A stretch of DNA of 64,000 nt from Dehalococcoidales bacterium (GTDB lineage Bacteria > Chloroflexota > Dehalococcoidia > Dehalococcoidales > UBA3254): the NCBI GenBank assembly GCA_016926695.1, contig JAFGOB010000086.1, forward strand, positions 1 through 64,000, given 5' to 3'. How positions within the stretch are numbered: the stretch's first letter is position 1; each line of letters opens with the position of its first letter. This document shows positions 25,627 through 33,772 of the stretch, one piece after another. Below the pieces are notes generated by a model. The model saw nothing but the letters and a program-made list of their open reading frames with translations, did no database searches and was not told where the DNA came from. A program made the position numbers and the translations under genes.

Positions 25627-26847
25627 ATGCATTTAGAGCACCTTTTTACTGAGGAGCAACGTCAACTCCGGCAGACATTAAGAGACTTTACGAAAAAGGA
25701 AATAATACCCATTGCCGGGGAGCTTGAAAAGGACTATAGCCTGGTTGAGAAGGTCCATCAAAAGCTTGTGGATATCGGGATCCAGTCATCCGGATACCCT
25801 GTTGAATACGGCGGAGGAGGAGTTCACTCTTCGACTAATTCAGCCATTATCGCTGAGGAGCTTTCTAAAGGTGACGCGGGCATCGCCCTTTCGGTATGCT
25901 CGAATATGGCGGGAGCAGGGCCGGCTGCGGCTGTCGGCAACAAGGTATTACTGGACAGGTTTGCGCCCATCTTTTGCCAGGGCAAGCTGGCTTACGCCTG
26001 TCTTTCCATGACGGATGAGGCCGGAGGTGCTGATACGGAAAACCCCCTACTGCACGGCGCCGGGATAAAGACGACGGCTAAACTCGTGGGCGATGAATAT
26101 GTTATCAATGGCAGCAAGATGTGGCCGACTCACGGAGGAATAGCGGAAAGCTACATCACTTTCTGCAATACCGATCCTGCCCTGGGGGATGATGGGATTG
26201 CTATGATTGTAGTACCCAGGGATGCGCCGGGTCTCAGCTTCGGTAAACCGGAAAAGAAGATGCTGTTTAAGACGGTTATCAATGGAGCTGTTTATTACGA
26301 TAACGTCCGGGTGCCAAAGGAATACCGTGTGGCCGGTCCTGGGATGGACGCCAATTTATGTAACATGCTCACCGCTATAGCCGGCTGGTCCGGAGGGCTT
26401 CAGGCGCTCGGCATCGCTGAACGGGCGTTCGATATTGTGCTGGAATATACGGGGATGCGCATGGGCGGATTTAAACCGGTCAGGCAGCACAGTATCGTAG
26501 CGGGTATCATTGCGGATATGGCTATAGGCATCGATATGATGAGGGCCAGCCTCTATAACCTTGCCTTCATGCTCGATCATTCTGATATTTACCGTCCGAT
26601 ATACGGACCACCCTGGTCGCACCAGTTCATCGGCAAAGCGGCTGCCGCCAGGGTCTTTGCCGCGGATACCGCCGTCGAGATAATAAACAAGGGCGCGGAG
26701 TTGCTGGGTTCTATGGCTATTTCCGAGGACTTCCCCTACGAAAAGTGCCTGAGGGACGTGAAGATATGCCAGCTCTGGCTCGGTGGACAGCAGATATGCC
26801 GTTATAAGGTCGCTCAGGGTTACTACGACTTGAAGAACTGGGCATGA
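25627..26847 (+). CDS. Acyl-CoA dehydrogenase family protein lacking the usual catalytic Glu
   Basis: This 406-residue FAD protein has the three acyl-CoA dehydrogenase domains: helical N-terminus, a middle beta domain with ACLSMTDEAGGADTENP and INGSKMWPTHGG, and a C-terminal helical domain ending YEKCLRDVKICQLWLGGQQI. In most members that last motif reads YEG, with Glu as the base that takes the alpha proton; here it is WLG. I also do not see the alternative Glu of the isovaleryl-type enzymes. It may use another base, as cyclohexanecarboxyl-CoA dehydrogenase uses Asp, or catalyse a different reaction. GGGGG lies just before the ATG. The DUF362 gene follows after 155 bp. Confidence 0.85.
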   Translation: MHLEHLFTEEQRQLRQTLRDFTKKEIIPIAGELEKDYSLVEKVHQKLVDIGIQSSGYPVEYGGGGVHSSTNSAIIAEELSKGDAGIALSVCSNMAGAGPAAAVGNKVLLDRFAPIFCQGKLAYACLSMTDEAGGADTENPLLHGAGIKTTAKLVGDEYVINGSKMWPTHGGIAESYITFCNTDPALGDDGIAMIVVPRDAPGLSFGKPEKKMLFKTVINGAVYYDNVRVPKEYRVAGPGMDANLCNMLTAIAGWSGGLQALGIAERAFDIVLEYTGMRMGGFKPVRQHSIVAGIIADMAIGIDMMRASLYNLAFMLDHSDIYRPIYGPPWSHQFIGKAAAARVFAADTAVEIINKGAELLGSMAISEDFPYEKCLRDVKICQLWLGGQQICRYKVAQGYYDLKNWA

Positions 26848-27002
26848 GATATCCTGTAAGGTAAAATACATTTTAAGGTCGCGTGATGGAGTTCGGCATA
26901 CGTGCGCTTTTAGGCAGCATGCCGGTGACGGCCGCCAGTTTACGCGCATGTTCTGATAACCTGTCCTGAAAAGACTGATATTTTATCTGAAGGGGTTTAA
27001 CC

Positions 27003-29399
27003 ATGATGGGCGATATGCCAAAACCAGCAGAAAAGGTTAGTTCTATGATAGGAATGGTCTCGCTGGACGATAGTGGGTCACCTGTCGGTGCGGCTCGCCT
27101 GGATCCGGCCAATACCTATGGGGCTGTTTCCATGCTCCTGAAAGAATATATCGATAACGGATCTGAAAAAGCGTGGGAAGAGATTAAGACAATTATAGAC
27201 AGGATCTATACGGGGGTGGACAGCGCTCTTGAGTCGCTGGATAACGAAACCAGCTTCTCGCAAGATGTAACAACTCAGATGGAGTCCGGCAAAAGGTTGT
27301 TTTTCAAGCCAAACCTGGTTGTTTTACCGCTTATCGACTATAAGACGCACGGACCGGGTATACCCGGGGCTAACACCCCCTGGGAGTTTACCGCGGCGGT
27401 AATGCGCTGGTTTCATGATAAACGGGGCGTAAGCTACCATTGTATGACGGTCGGCGAAGCGGGAATGACGACAATGGCAGCGGCTGAGACTGCTTCCCTG
27501 GTTTGTGGAACACCTGTAACAAGAGAAGCCGTAATGGAAGGAAAATATGGTGACGGTTATGGCGGGTGGGGTTTCTATTTCGCCCGGAAATATCTGGCTG
27601 AATGCCATGACCTTCAGCACACGGATGATCCGATGAGCGGATACCAGCAAAGTCTGGACGGGCTTTGCCTGCCACCGGGGCAGCATTCCAATAAGCTGCT
27701 GATCTATGACCTTAATGTACTGAACGAGTCCAACAGCAGGGATGTCCCTGTGCCTGATGGGATAAATTACGATTCCATAACGCTGCATAAAGTCCTTATT
27801 GGCGGAGACCCTCAAAATGATCAGGATACGGCTGATTGGCCGGGATGTTACCTGGTAAACCTGGCAAAATTGAAAATCCATGTAGCTGAGCTGTTTACCT
27901 GTGCTTTAAAAAATATTGGAATGGGTTTTTTCGGGATGGAGGTCAATGCATCCAGGGAACCGGGAAAGTACCGCTGGAAATATTCGGTCCCTAATTTCCG
28001 GGTTCCTCTGTTTAAAATGAACGTCCCGCACAGCCGCTGGGTTATATCTCTGGATGAAGATACCACTGTCCCGTTGAGGGATGAACAGGGGAACTATCTC
28101 TGGAAGAGGACAGGCGGCATTGAGGCAAATATCGCTGACGCCATTCAGGCGGTTAATAACCAGAAAGTATCCATGTTACATGTGATCGACGCTATAGAAA
28201 CAACCAATATAAATCACAGCGGTCCGGAAGGAGTAACAGTACCGGAAGGTTTTGTGTTCGCCGCCACCGATCCGGTTGCCGCGGATACCCTGGGGGCCCG
28301 CTATCTCTATTCCATGGTACCTTTGGAACAGGTGGATGAAATAGCTGAAAAATTCGGGATTGAATCGGACGTTATCCAGAAGACTCCTTTGCCCGTACTT
28401 GAAGGCCGGAATATTATCACCGGTCAGGGATATGACTCTTCTTTTTCACGCTATCATGGTTTGAAACACTGTGAGGAGAGGGGACTGGGACAGCGGAAGT
28501 TCTATGTGGTGGGTAATGATTTATGGCAGGGTGGCGTGCTGGGTTGTGTAAAGCAGCACCTGGGAAGGGTCGAAAACGGCGCTTTCAAGGAATTACTGAC
28601 TGACACGGTATATCATGCTCCCAACAAACCGTTGCTGGATTTCCAGAGAGCGATTTTTACCTACCTGGATCTGGATGACCTCATTACCGGTTCAAGCTTT
28701 AAAAAACAGGTTCTTGAGACCTTTGATGAAAACGGGGATGGGACAATCGACTATCTGGAGACGGGTAAACGCGGCTCTCTTGCTGCTATGGCGATAGGGG
28801 CCGGTTTAATGGGGCTGAAGATAGACCCGGGGGAGGCATTGAGAATGCGCTTCCTGATCATGGCTACACAGTCCAGGATTTCAAGGAAAGAGTGGAATAC
28901 CGGGGGACATGATTTCGGAGGGGTAACGGACCTTATGCAGGCCGTAACCATGGCTTTCAATATGTCGCGGAACAAAGAGGAGAAAGGTGACCCGTTATTT
29001 CCAGGAAGGTCCTGGGGTGAAGGCAAGTGGCCAAGCCTTCAATATGTCCTGCTGCTCCAGGACTATGCCCGGGTATACGGGCAGGCTTTTCCGGACAGGA
29101 TTGATATATTGATGTCACTCTACGGAATGGCTTTTTCCTATGCGGATATGAAATATAACCAGGGCAGGTATTGCAGCCCGGATGCCGCGAATGAGGACAT
29201 TATAGGAAAATACCATAAAGCTATTGCAGGGGGAGAAGCTGCACTTCCGTTTACCATGTATGTACCACCTGGCCTGGGCAGCTATGAAGGCCGCAAAATT
29301 CCCAATACGGAAGAGACCGGGGATTCTCAACTGGTATTTCTGGCCTCTTTCAGGGGAGAAGAAATCTGGCGTGAACTGCACCTGTCCGGTTTATATTGA
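27003..29399 (+). CDS. DUF362 domain protein with an EF-hand loop
   Basis: This 798-residue protein shows the DUF362 (COG2006) pattern in its middle part, including FFKPNLVV near residue 99, LVNLAKLKIH near 285, ALKNIGMG near 302 and VFAATDPVAADTLGARYL near 418. Members of the family lack a well-proven function. A perfect calcium-binding EF-hand loop, DENGDGTIDYLE, occupies residues 575-586. The C-terminal third has no pattern I recognise. No signal peptide is seen. AGGGG lies 8 bases before the ATG. The gene sits behind the acyl-CoA dehydrogenase gene on the same strand. Confidence 0.75.
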   Translation: MMGDMPKPAEKVSSMIGMVSLDDSGSPVGAARLDPANTYGAVSMLLKEYIDNGSEKAWEEIKTIIDRIYTGVDSALESLDNETSFSQDVTTQMESGKRLFFKPNLVVLPLIDYKTHGPGIPGANTPWEFTAAVMRWFHDKRGVSYHCMTVGEAGMTTMAAAETASLVCGTPVTREAVMEGKYGDGYGGWGFYFARKYLAECHDLQHTDDPMSGYQQSLDGLCLPPGQHSNKLLIYDLNVLNESNSRDVPVPDGINYDSITLHKVLIGGDPQNDQDTADWPGCYLVNLAKLKIHVAELFTCALKNIGMGFFGMEVNASREPGKYRWKYSVPNFRVPLFKMNVPHSRWVISLDEDTTVPLRDEQGNYLWKRTGGIEANIADAIQAVNNQKVSMLHVIDAIETTNINHSGPEGVTVPEGFVFAATDPVAADTLGARYLYSMVPLEQVDEIAEKFGIESDVIQKTPLPVLEGRNIITGQGYDSSFSRYHGLKHCEERGLGQRKFYVVGNDLWQGGVLGCVKQHLGRVENGAFKELLTDTVYHAPNKPLLDFQRAIFTYLDLDDLITGSSFKKQVLETFDENGDGTIDYLETGKRGSLAAMAIGAGLMGLKIDPGEALRMRFLIMATQSRISRKEWNTGGHDFGGVTDLMQAVTMAFNMSRNKEEKGDPLFPGRSWGEGKWPSLQYVLLLQDYARVYGQAFPDRIDILMSLYGMAFSYADMKYNQGRYCSPDAANEDIIGKYHKAIAGGEAALPFTMYVPPGLGSYEGRKIPNTEETGDSQLVFLASFRGEEIWRELHLSGLY

Positions 29400-29953
29400 T
29401 AATTCAGGGTACCGGTGATACTCCGGCGGCTGATATGAGTTTAATTATATTAAGATCCGGTTGCGACAGCTTTGTTTATCTTCCGGGAAGCCCGGTTTCC
29501 AGCGCCGGGCAAGATTGAAACTTGAGAAAGTGCTGAAAACATCATAAAGGGGCATTCCTTCGATTATGGGTCCGTTTATTTGCGGTCCCTGTTTTTCCTT
29601 TCCAGGTTTTTGCCTGATGCCTGACGGCAGTCAATCCAGTACATCGCCTGGCTGTAAGCCCGGCGTATGTGCCAGGGGAAAGCGATCACGAACCAGGGCA
29701 GCCACAGCAGGAAACGGGCCCATTTCAGTAATAAATTCAGACTATCTGAGCTTTTTGTCATACCCTTGTTCCATTAATCTATCCGGCGGAAAATGGGGTC
29801 AAACGGAATAGTCAATGGTGGGTCAGCAATATTATAATAATCTTTAAAGAGCTGGAAAATGTCTACTTGTTATACAGCGATAATTGTATACTGTTTACGG
29901 GTGCATGTCCATAAGCGGAAATGGCAGGTAGAATAGGGGTTGGATCAATACTT
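29400..29953. other. Intergenic region between convergent genes
   Basis: It lies between the ends of the DUF362 gene and the HD-GYP gene. Apart from the weak small frame on the minus strand at 29576-29761, I see no gene, repeat or clear terminator. Confidence 0.4.
29576..29761 (-). CDS. Possible small membrane protein, uncertain
   Basis: A 61-codon frame starts with an ATG and encodes a hydrophobic, Trp-rich stretch (WARFLLWLPWFVIAFPW, residues 14-30) followed by a basic tail. The composition is like that of a real small membrane protein. AAGGG lies too close to the start codon to be a good ribosome binding site, and I recognise no family. It may be spurious. Confidence 0.25.
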   Translation of the reverse strand: MTKSSDSLNLLLKWARFLLWLPWFVIAFPWHIRRAYSQAMYWIDCRQASGKNLERKNRDRK

Positions 29954-30706
29954 TTAAGAGAGCATTGTATCCATAAGTTCTTTTTTACGGCACAGCTCAA
30001 GACAGGCGTCTACGACGTTTCCATCATAAAGAACATGCTTGTTTTTAGTTATTTCCTCCAGCGCCGGTTCGATACCCAGGCAGGGCCGGTATGGCCGGTC
30101 CGAAGCCATGGCCTCCATAACATCGGCTACTGCTAAAATTTTAGCTTCCAGCAGGATGTCGTATTTTGATAGATGGGAAGGATAACCTGAACCGTTGATC
30201 CTTTCATGATGCTGGAGTACGATTTGCGCTATCGGCCAGGGAAAATCGATATCTCTCAGAATTGCAAAACCTGTTGAGGGATGGGTCTTTATCAATTCAT
30301 ATTCGGAATGACTAAGCCTGCCCGGTTTGCTTAGAATCTCGTTCGGGATAGCCAGTTTCCCTATATCATGGATCAGGGCTGCTAATTGGAGACCCTTGAT
30401 CTGATTGACAGGGAGATCCATTATTTTAGCTATTTCCACGCTGATACAGGCTACTTTACGCTGATGAACGGCAGTATACCTGTCTCTTACCTCAATCATG
30501 GCTACCATGGCGTTGATAATATCATCGAATATTTTCAAATACGCACTGGATCCAGATTCGGTCTTGGCATCATCATTCATTTTATGTACATTTGCAAGAT
30601 TATCGATGAGGGAGCTTCCATTCAGACTGGAGTTATATTTCAACCCAGGTATATTATCAATTTGCATAAGAGCTGCCTTTTCCCTGGTTGATGATAGATT
30701 GTTCAT
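29954..30706 (-). CDS. HD-GYP domain phosphodiesterase
   Basis: This 250-residue protein carries an HD-GYP domain in its C-terminal two thirds. The metal-binding HDIGK lies near residue 118 and the HHERINGSGYP motif near 167-177, followed by ADVMEAMASDRPYRP, all typical. Family members hydrolyse cyclic di-GMP or related nucleotides. No receiver or membrane domain is attached; the N-terminal 60 residues have no pattern I know. The ATG at 30706 is chosen over an in-frame TTG 24 bases upstream. No other gene seems to be in its unit. Confidence 0.87.
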   Translation of the reverse strand: MNNLSSTREKAALMQIDNIPGLKYNSSLNGSSLIDNLANVHKMNDDAKTESGSSAYLKIFDDIINAMVAMIEVRDRYTAVHQRKVACISVEIAKIMDLPVNQIKGLQLAALIHDIGKLAIPNEILSKPGRLSHSEYELIKTHPSTGFAILRDIDFPWPIAQIVLQHHERINGSGYPSHLSKYDILLEAKILAVADVMEAMASDRPYRPCLGIEPALEEITKNKHVLYDGNVVDACLELCRKKELMDTMLS

Positions 30707-30872
30707 GTTTATTTCCCAGTACCTGCTCAATTGACCTGTATTCAGTATAAATGAGGAGTGGTTTTATAAAAACAGCTTTTAATACTGGAAATACTAATTG
30801 CCAGCATCCATATTTTAGTAAATAAATAATAGTACTTTGGTATATCAAATTTGTAACAAAATAAAGGCCCGA

Positions 30873-31001
30873 TATCACAAAAAAATCACAAAAGTGCTGT
30901 AACGCTATCTGATAAAGAAAAATGAAGTGAGGTATTGATGCTATTCCGGGTATTTGTAAATATAACCGGGAGAATGAAAATTTTGTGATATTTTTGTGAT
31001 A
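30873..31001. repeat. Long inverted repeat with 11-bp-phased ATCACAAAA units
   Basis: Each arm is 21 bases and contains two ATCACAAAA-type units spaced 11 bp apart, about one helical turn. The left arm is 30873-30893 and the right arm, in opposite orientation, 30981-31001. The arms match at 20 of 21 positions and enclose 87 bp. It could be a double operator for a regulator or the ends of a small mobile element. Confidence 0.7.
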
Positions 31002-31066
31002 AATGCTGATTTCCAGAGTCCGTTAACGGTAAAAACATGCGGAAATTACCCATTTCTGATAATAAC

Positions 31067-31075
31067 TGATATAAT
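31067..31075 (+). promoter_or_regulatory. Extended -10 promoter for the corrinoid protein gene
   Basis: TG, one base, then TATAAT. A weak -35 (TTACCC) lies 18 bases before the -10 box. The inverted repeat ends 66 bp upstream of it. Confidence 0.45.
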
Positions 31076-31297
31076 AGCAGCGAATTGGTTTGGCACATTA
31101 CCAAAAAGCTTATAATAGAATTGTCGCATTAGTTAAACAGGATCAGACCGCCTGCTGGATATTTATACAGGAAGGAAGATGAATTTTCTGGTCACAGGCT
31201 GAACCGGTTACTTCTCCATTAAGGACGAAACAAAAAATGTAAGATTTTTAAGAACGCATTGAAGCGGACGATAAAATAAATTACAGGGGGCAATGGA

Positions 31298-31930
31298 ATG
31301 TCTACAGATTTAGCGACGCTGCTGGCGGACCTTAATGAAGAGGAAGCGATAAAAACAACCAGAGAGAGACTGGAAAAGGGCGATGACCCGATGGGAATCC
31401 TGGAAGACAGCCGCAAGGGTATGGAAATTGTGGGAAAACGGTTTGCGACGGGGGAATATTTTATCCCCGACCTGATTTACTCCGGCGATATCTTAAGACA
31501 GGTCAGCAATATCGTAAAGCCTGAATTGACCGGCGGGCAGCAGAGTAAAAAGATAGGGAAGTTCCTGCTGGCGACCGTGGCCGGAGATATCCATGATATC
31601 GGGAAAGATATCGTAGGCTTTATGATGGATGTCAGCGGTTTTGAGGTGTTAGATATGGGTATAGATGTGCCCAAGGACAGGATCGTGGCCAGGATCAAGG
31701 AAACAAAGCCGGGGATAGTAGGTCTGAGTGGATTCCTGACACTGGCCTTCGATTCGATGAAAGATACCATAGACGCGATCAAGGCAGCGGGATTAAGGGA
31801 CGATGTTAAGATCATGATCGGCGGCGGGCAGATAAACGAGGAAGTCAGGAAATATACCGGGGCTGATGCCTACCGTCCGGATGCCGTGGCGGCAGTGTCC
31901 CTGGCCAAGGAATGGGTTGGGGCGAAATAA
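31298..31930 (+). CDS. Corrinoid protein (MtbC/MtmC-type cobalamin-binding)
   Basis: This 210-residue protein holds a cobalamin as methyl carrier between two methyltransferases. The N-terminal helical cap spans about 1-85 (GDDPMGILEDSRKGMEIVGKRF). The cobalt-ligand motif GDIHDIGKD is at 96-104 with His99 as lower ligand. GLSGFLT and IMIGGGQINEE complete the Rossmann-like B12 domain. AGGGGG precedes the ATG by about 7 bases. No methyltransferase gene is adjacent; the URO-D protein at 21177 is a possible partner. No reductive activation protein gene is seen in the window. Confidence 0.9.
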   Translation: MSTDLATLLADLNEEEAIKTTRERLEKGDDPMGILEDSRKGMEIVGKRFATGEYFIPDLIYSGDILRQVSNIVKPELTGGQQSKKIGKFLLATVAGDIHDIGKDIVGFMMDVSGFEVLDMGIDVPKDRIVARIKETKPGIVGLSGFLTLAFDSMKDTIDAIKAAGLRDDVKIMIGGGQINEEVRKYTGADAYRPDAVAAVSLAKEWVGAK

Positions 31931-32017
31931 AAATATTTTTCAGAGCATTATTGCGTGTATCCGTCTTGTTCGAAAAAGGGCGCTAAATAATCTGAAAGAG
32001 GCAGTGTATTATCGATT

Positions 32018-32635
32018 ATGGATGAAAGAGTAGCTATTTTTATTGATGGGAGTAATCTGTATCACTCAGTACAGAATAATTTTGGCCGGCATGACCTGAA
32101 TTTTACGGAGTTCGCCAATAAGCTATCGGCCGGGCGCCACTTATTTCGTATATACTATTACAATGTTTTACAGGAGCCCTCGCAGTACCCGGACAGCTAC
32201 CGTGAACAGCAGGAATTTCTGGATGTTTTACGAAAAACTCCTTATCTTGAAATACGCCTGGGAGGCGCCAAAAAAGCTCTGGGAGTGGAAAAAGGAATCG
32301 ATGTGATGATTGCTACTGACCTGCTCTATTTTGCCTGGAGCGGTTTTTATGATGTTGCCATCCTGGTCAGCGGCGATGCCGATTTCGCCTATGCCATCCA
32401 GGCTGTGAAAAATATGGGCAAACATGTTGAGGTGGCCTATTTTGAATCGGGAACATCCAAAGACTTGCTTGACCTGGCCGATAATCGCTATCTGCTGGAC
32501 CGCAATTTCTTCAACAATATCTGGGTGATCAAGAGACATCCACCCAGAAAACGATATATCAAGAAAAACAAGCCGAATCCGGTGGATACCAATCCCGCTC
32601 AAAGTACCGGTTTTGGTGGAGAACGCCAGTATTAA
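32018..32635 (+). CDS. NYN domain protein (LabA/DUF88-like)
   Basis: This 205-residue protein has the PIN-like NYN fold, which often acts as a metal-dependent ribonuclease. Acidic active-site motifs are FIDGSNLY near residue 8, KGIDVMIATDLL near 92 and SGDADF near 116. A basic C-terminal tail (RHPPRKRYIKKNKP) could bind RNA. GAGGC lies before the ATG at a reasonable distance. It follows the corrinoid protein gene by 87 bp on the same strand, but a functional link is not evident. The target RNA is unknown. Confidence 0.85.
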   Translation: MDERVAIFIDGSNLYHSVQNNFGRHDLNFTEFANKLSAGRHLFRIYYYNVLQEPSQYPDSYREQQEFLDVLRKTPYLEIRLGGAKKALGVEKGIDVMIATDLLYFAWSGFYDVAILVSGDADFAYAIQAVKNMGKHVEVAYFESGTSKDLLDLADNRYLLDRNFFNNIWVIKRHPPRKRYIKKNKPNPVDTNPAQSTGFGGERQY

Positions 32636-32666
32636 AAATCCGGCTGTATTATACAGGGGAAAAAAG

Positions 32667-32694
32667 CGCAGCGGCGTATAGAAGCGCCGCTGCG
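32667..32694 (-). terminator. Intrinsic terminator of the 39.0-32.7 kb cluster
   Basis: A perfect 10-bp GC-rich stem (CGCAGCGGCG) with an 8-base loop is followed, on the minus strand, by CTTTTTTCCCC. It lies 46 bp past the crotonase stop codon. Confidence 0.8.
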
Positions 32695-32739
32695 ATGGTT
32701 TCCATATACAGCATGAAAACGGCATGCCGGGAAAGGGCT

Positions 32740-33705
32740 TTAATCCTTGGGAGGATTGTAGTTCTTGAAGAACTGGGTTTTCTCCAGGGCTTCGTCGTAA
32801 ACTGCATGCATCTTGTGGAAGGCTTCTTTCTCGCCCATACCTTCGCGGTCTCTGATGAACATGAGATCTCTCTCATCCGGGGTGTATTTCAGGTTAACTG
32901 AAAGGGTATGATAGGTGATGACCTCTTTGAGCGTGGTCATGCCCATTCTGTCATACATATGGCGGCGAGCTACTCTACCCATGACGACGACATCTCTGGG
33001 CAGTACGGCGATAGCGCCGGCCAGGTGATGGACTTCGTTCTCAAGAATATCGGCCGGGACAGCTTTGGTGCAATAACCGATTTCCTCGGCTTCTTTGCCG
33101 CTGACGGTCCTGCCGGTCAGAAGACATTCCATGACCTTCTTGGTATGGCCCATAAACAGCTCGATGGGTAAGGTCGGCAGACCGCCGAAGGCCAGCCTCT
33201 GTCCTCTCTGGGAGAACTTGGCATTATCGGCAGCAACGACTATATCGGAAGCCTTTACAATATAAAGACCTGCTTCAATAGCCCAGCCGTGGACCTGGGT
33301 GATAATGACTTTGTTGCAGTTCAGGATGGCCTGGGGGAAACCGAAAAGATGGTCCTGGTCGACCTGGAGTCTGATTCTCTGGGACGGTTTGTTGGTCGGA
33401 CTACCGCCGTAGACCCTGTAGACCATGGACAGATCGAAACCGGCGCAATAGTTCTTGCCGGCGCCTCTGACCACTACAACATTACACTCATCATCATGAT
33501 TGGCGCGGTTGAAGGCCTGTATTAATTCGTCGGTCATCTGGCCGGGACCGATGCTGATGGCGTTGTTCTTGTCAGGGCGGTTCAGGGTGATGTAAACAAC
33601 TTTTGGATACTCAGTATCATGTTCATACTTGATCCATTTAAAATTAGGGGGTGAACTTAATTCGGGCCAAATTACTTGTTGATCGGTTGTTTTTTCAATT
33701 GCCAT
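32740..33705 (-). CDS. Enoyl-CoA hydratase/isomerase family protein, atypical active site
   Basis: This 321-residue crotonase-fold protein has the oxyanion-hole region GAGKNYCAGFDLSMVY near residue 81 and a second one at VHGWAIEAGLYI near 139. In enoyl-CoA hydratase the two catalytic Glu lie in GGGCELA and QPE; here the aligned residues look like Tyr and Gly (QRG). It therefore probably does not hydrate enoyl-CoA in the standard way. Other crotonases use different residues for C-C bond cleavage or hydrolysis. AAGGAG lies 10 bases before the ATG. It is the last gene of the cluster with the CoA-transferase homologue, the old-yellow-enzyme fusion and the amidohydrolase. Confidence 0.82.
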   Translation of the reverse strand: MAIEKTTDQQVIWPELSSPPNFKWIKYEHDTEYPKVVYITLNRPDKNNAISIGPGQMTDELIQAFNRANHDDECNVVVVRGAGKNYCAGFDLSMVYRVYGGSPTNKPSQRIRLQVDQDHLFGFPQAILNCNKVIITQVHGWAIEAGLYIVKASDIVVAADNAKFSQRGQRLAFGGLPTLPIELFMGHTKKVMECLLTGRTVSGKEAEEIGYCTKAVPADILENEVHHLAGAIAVLPRDVVVMGRVARRHMYDRMGMTTLKEVITYHTLSVNLKYTPDERDLMFIRDREGMGEKEAFHKMHAVYDEALEKTQFFKNYNPPKD

Positions 33706-33772
33706 AACTATATACTCCTTTTTTTATTTTCCCATATTTTCAACCAGAATAGACACGGTATGATGTGAAATA

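Larger units (their letters stand above)
30707..31297. other. AT-rich regulatory region upstream of the corrinoid protein gene
   Basis: This divergent spacer holds a 129-bp inverted repeat (30873-31001) and two possible plus-strand promoters, an extended -10 at 31067-31075 and TTGGCA-15-TATAAT at 31090-31116. The leader to the corrinoid gene would be about 180-215 bases. I looked for a cobalamin riboswitch in it and saw no convincing B12 box. Confidence 0.45.

Noticed and set aside
30886..31104. 72-codon minus-strand frame in the AT-rich spacer
   Set aside because: It runs across the inverted repeat and has no ribosome binding site or known pattern.
31076..31297. Cobalamin riboswitch in the leader of the corrinoid protein gene
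   Set aside because: Position and length would fit, but no B12 box or matching helices were found by eye.
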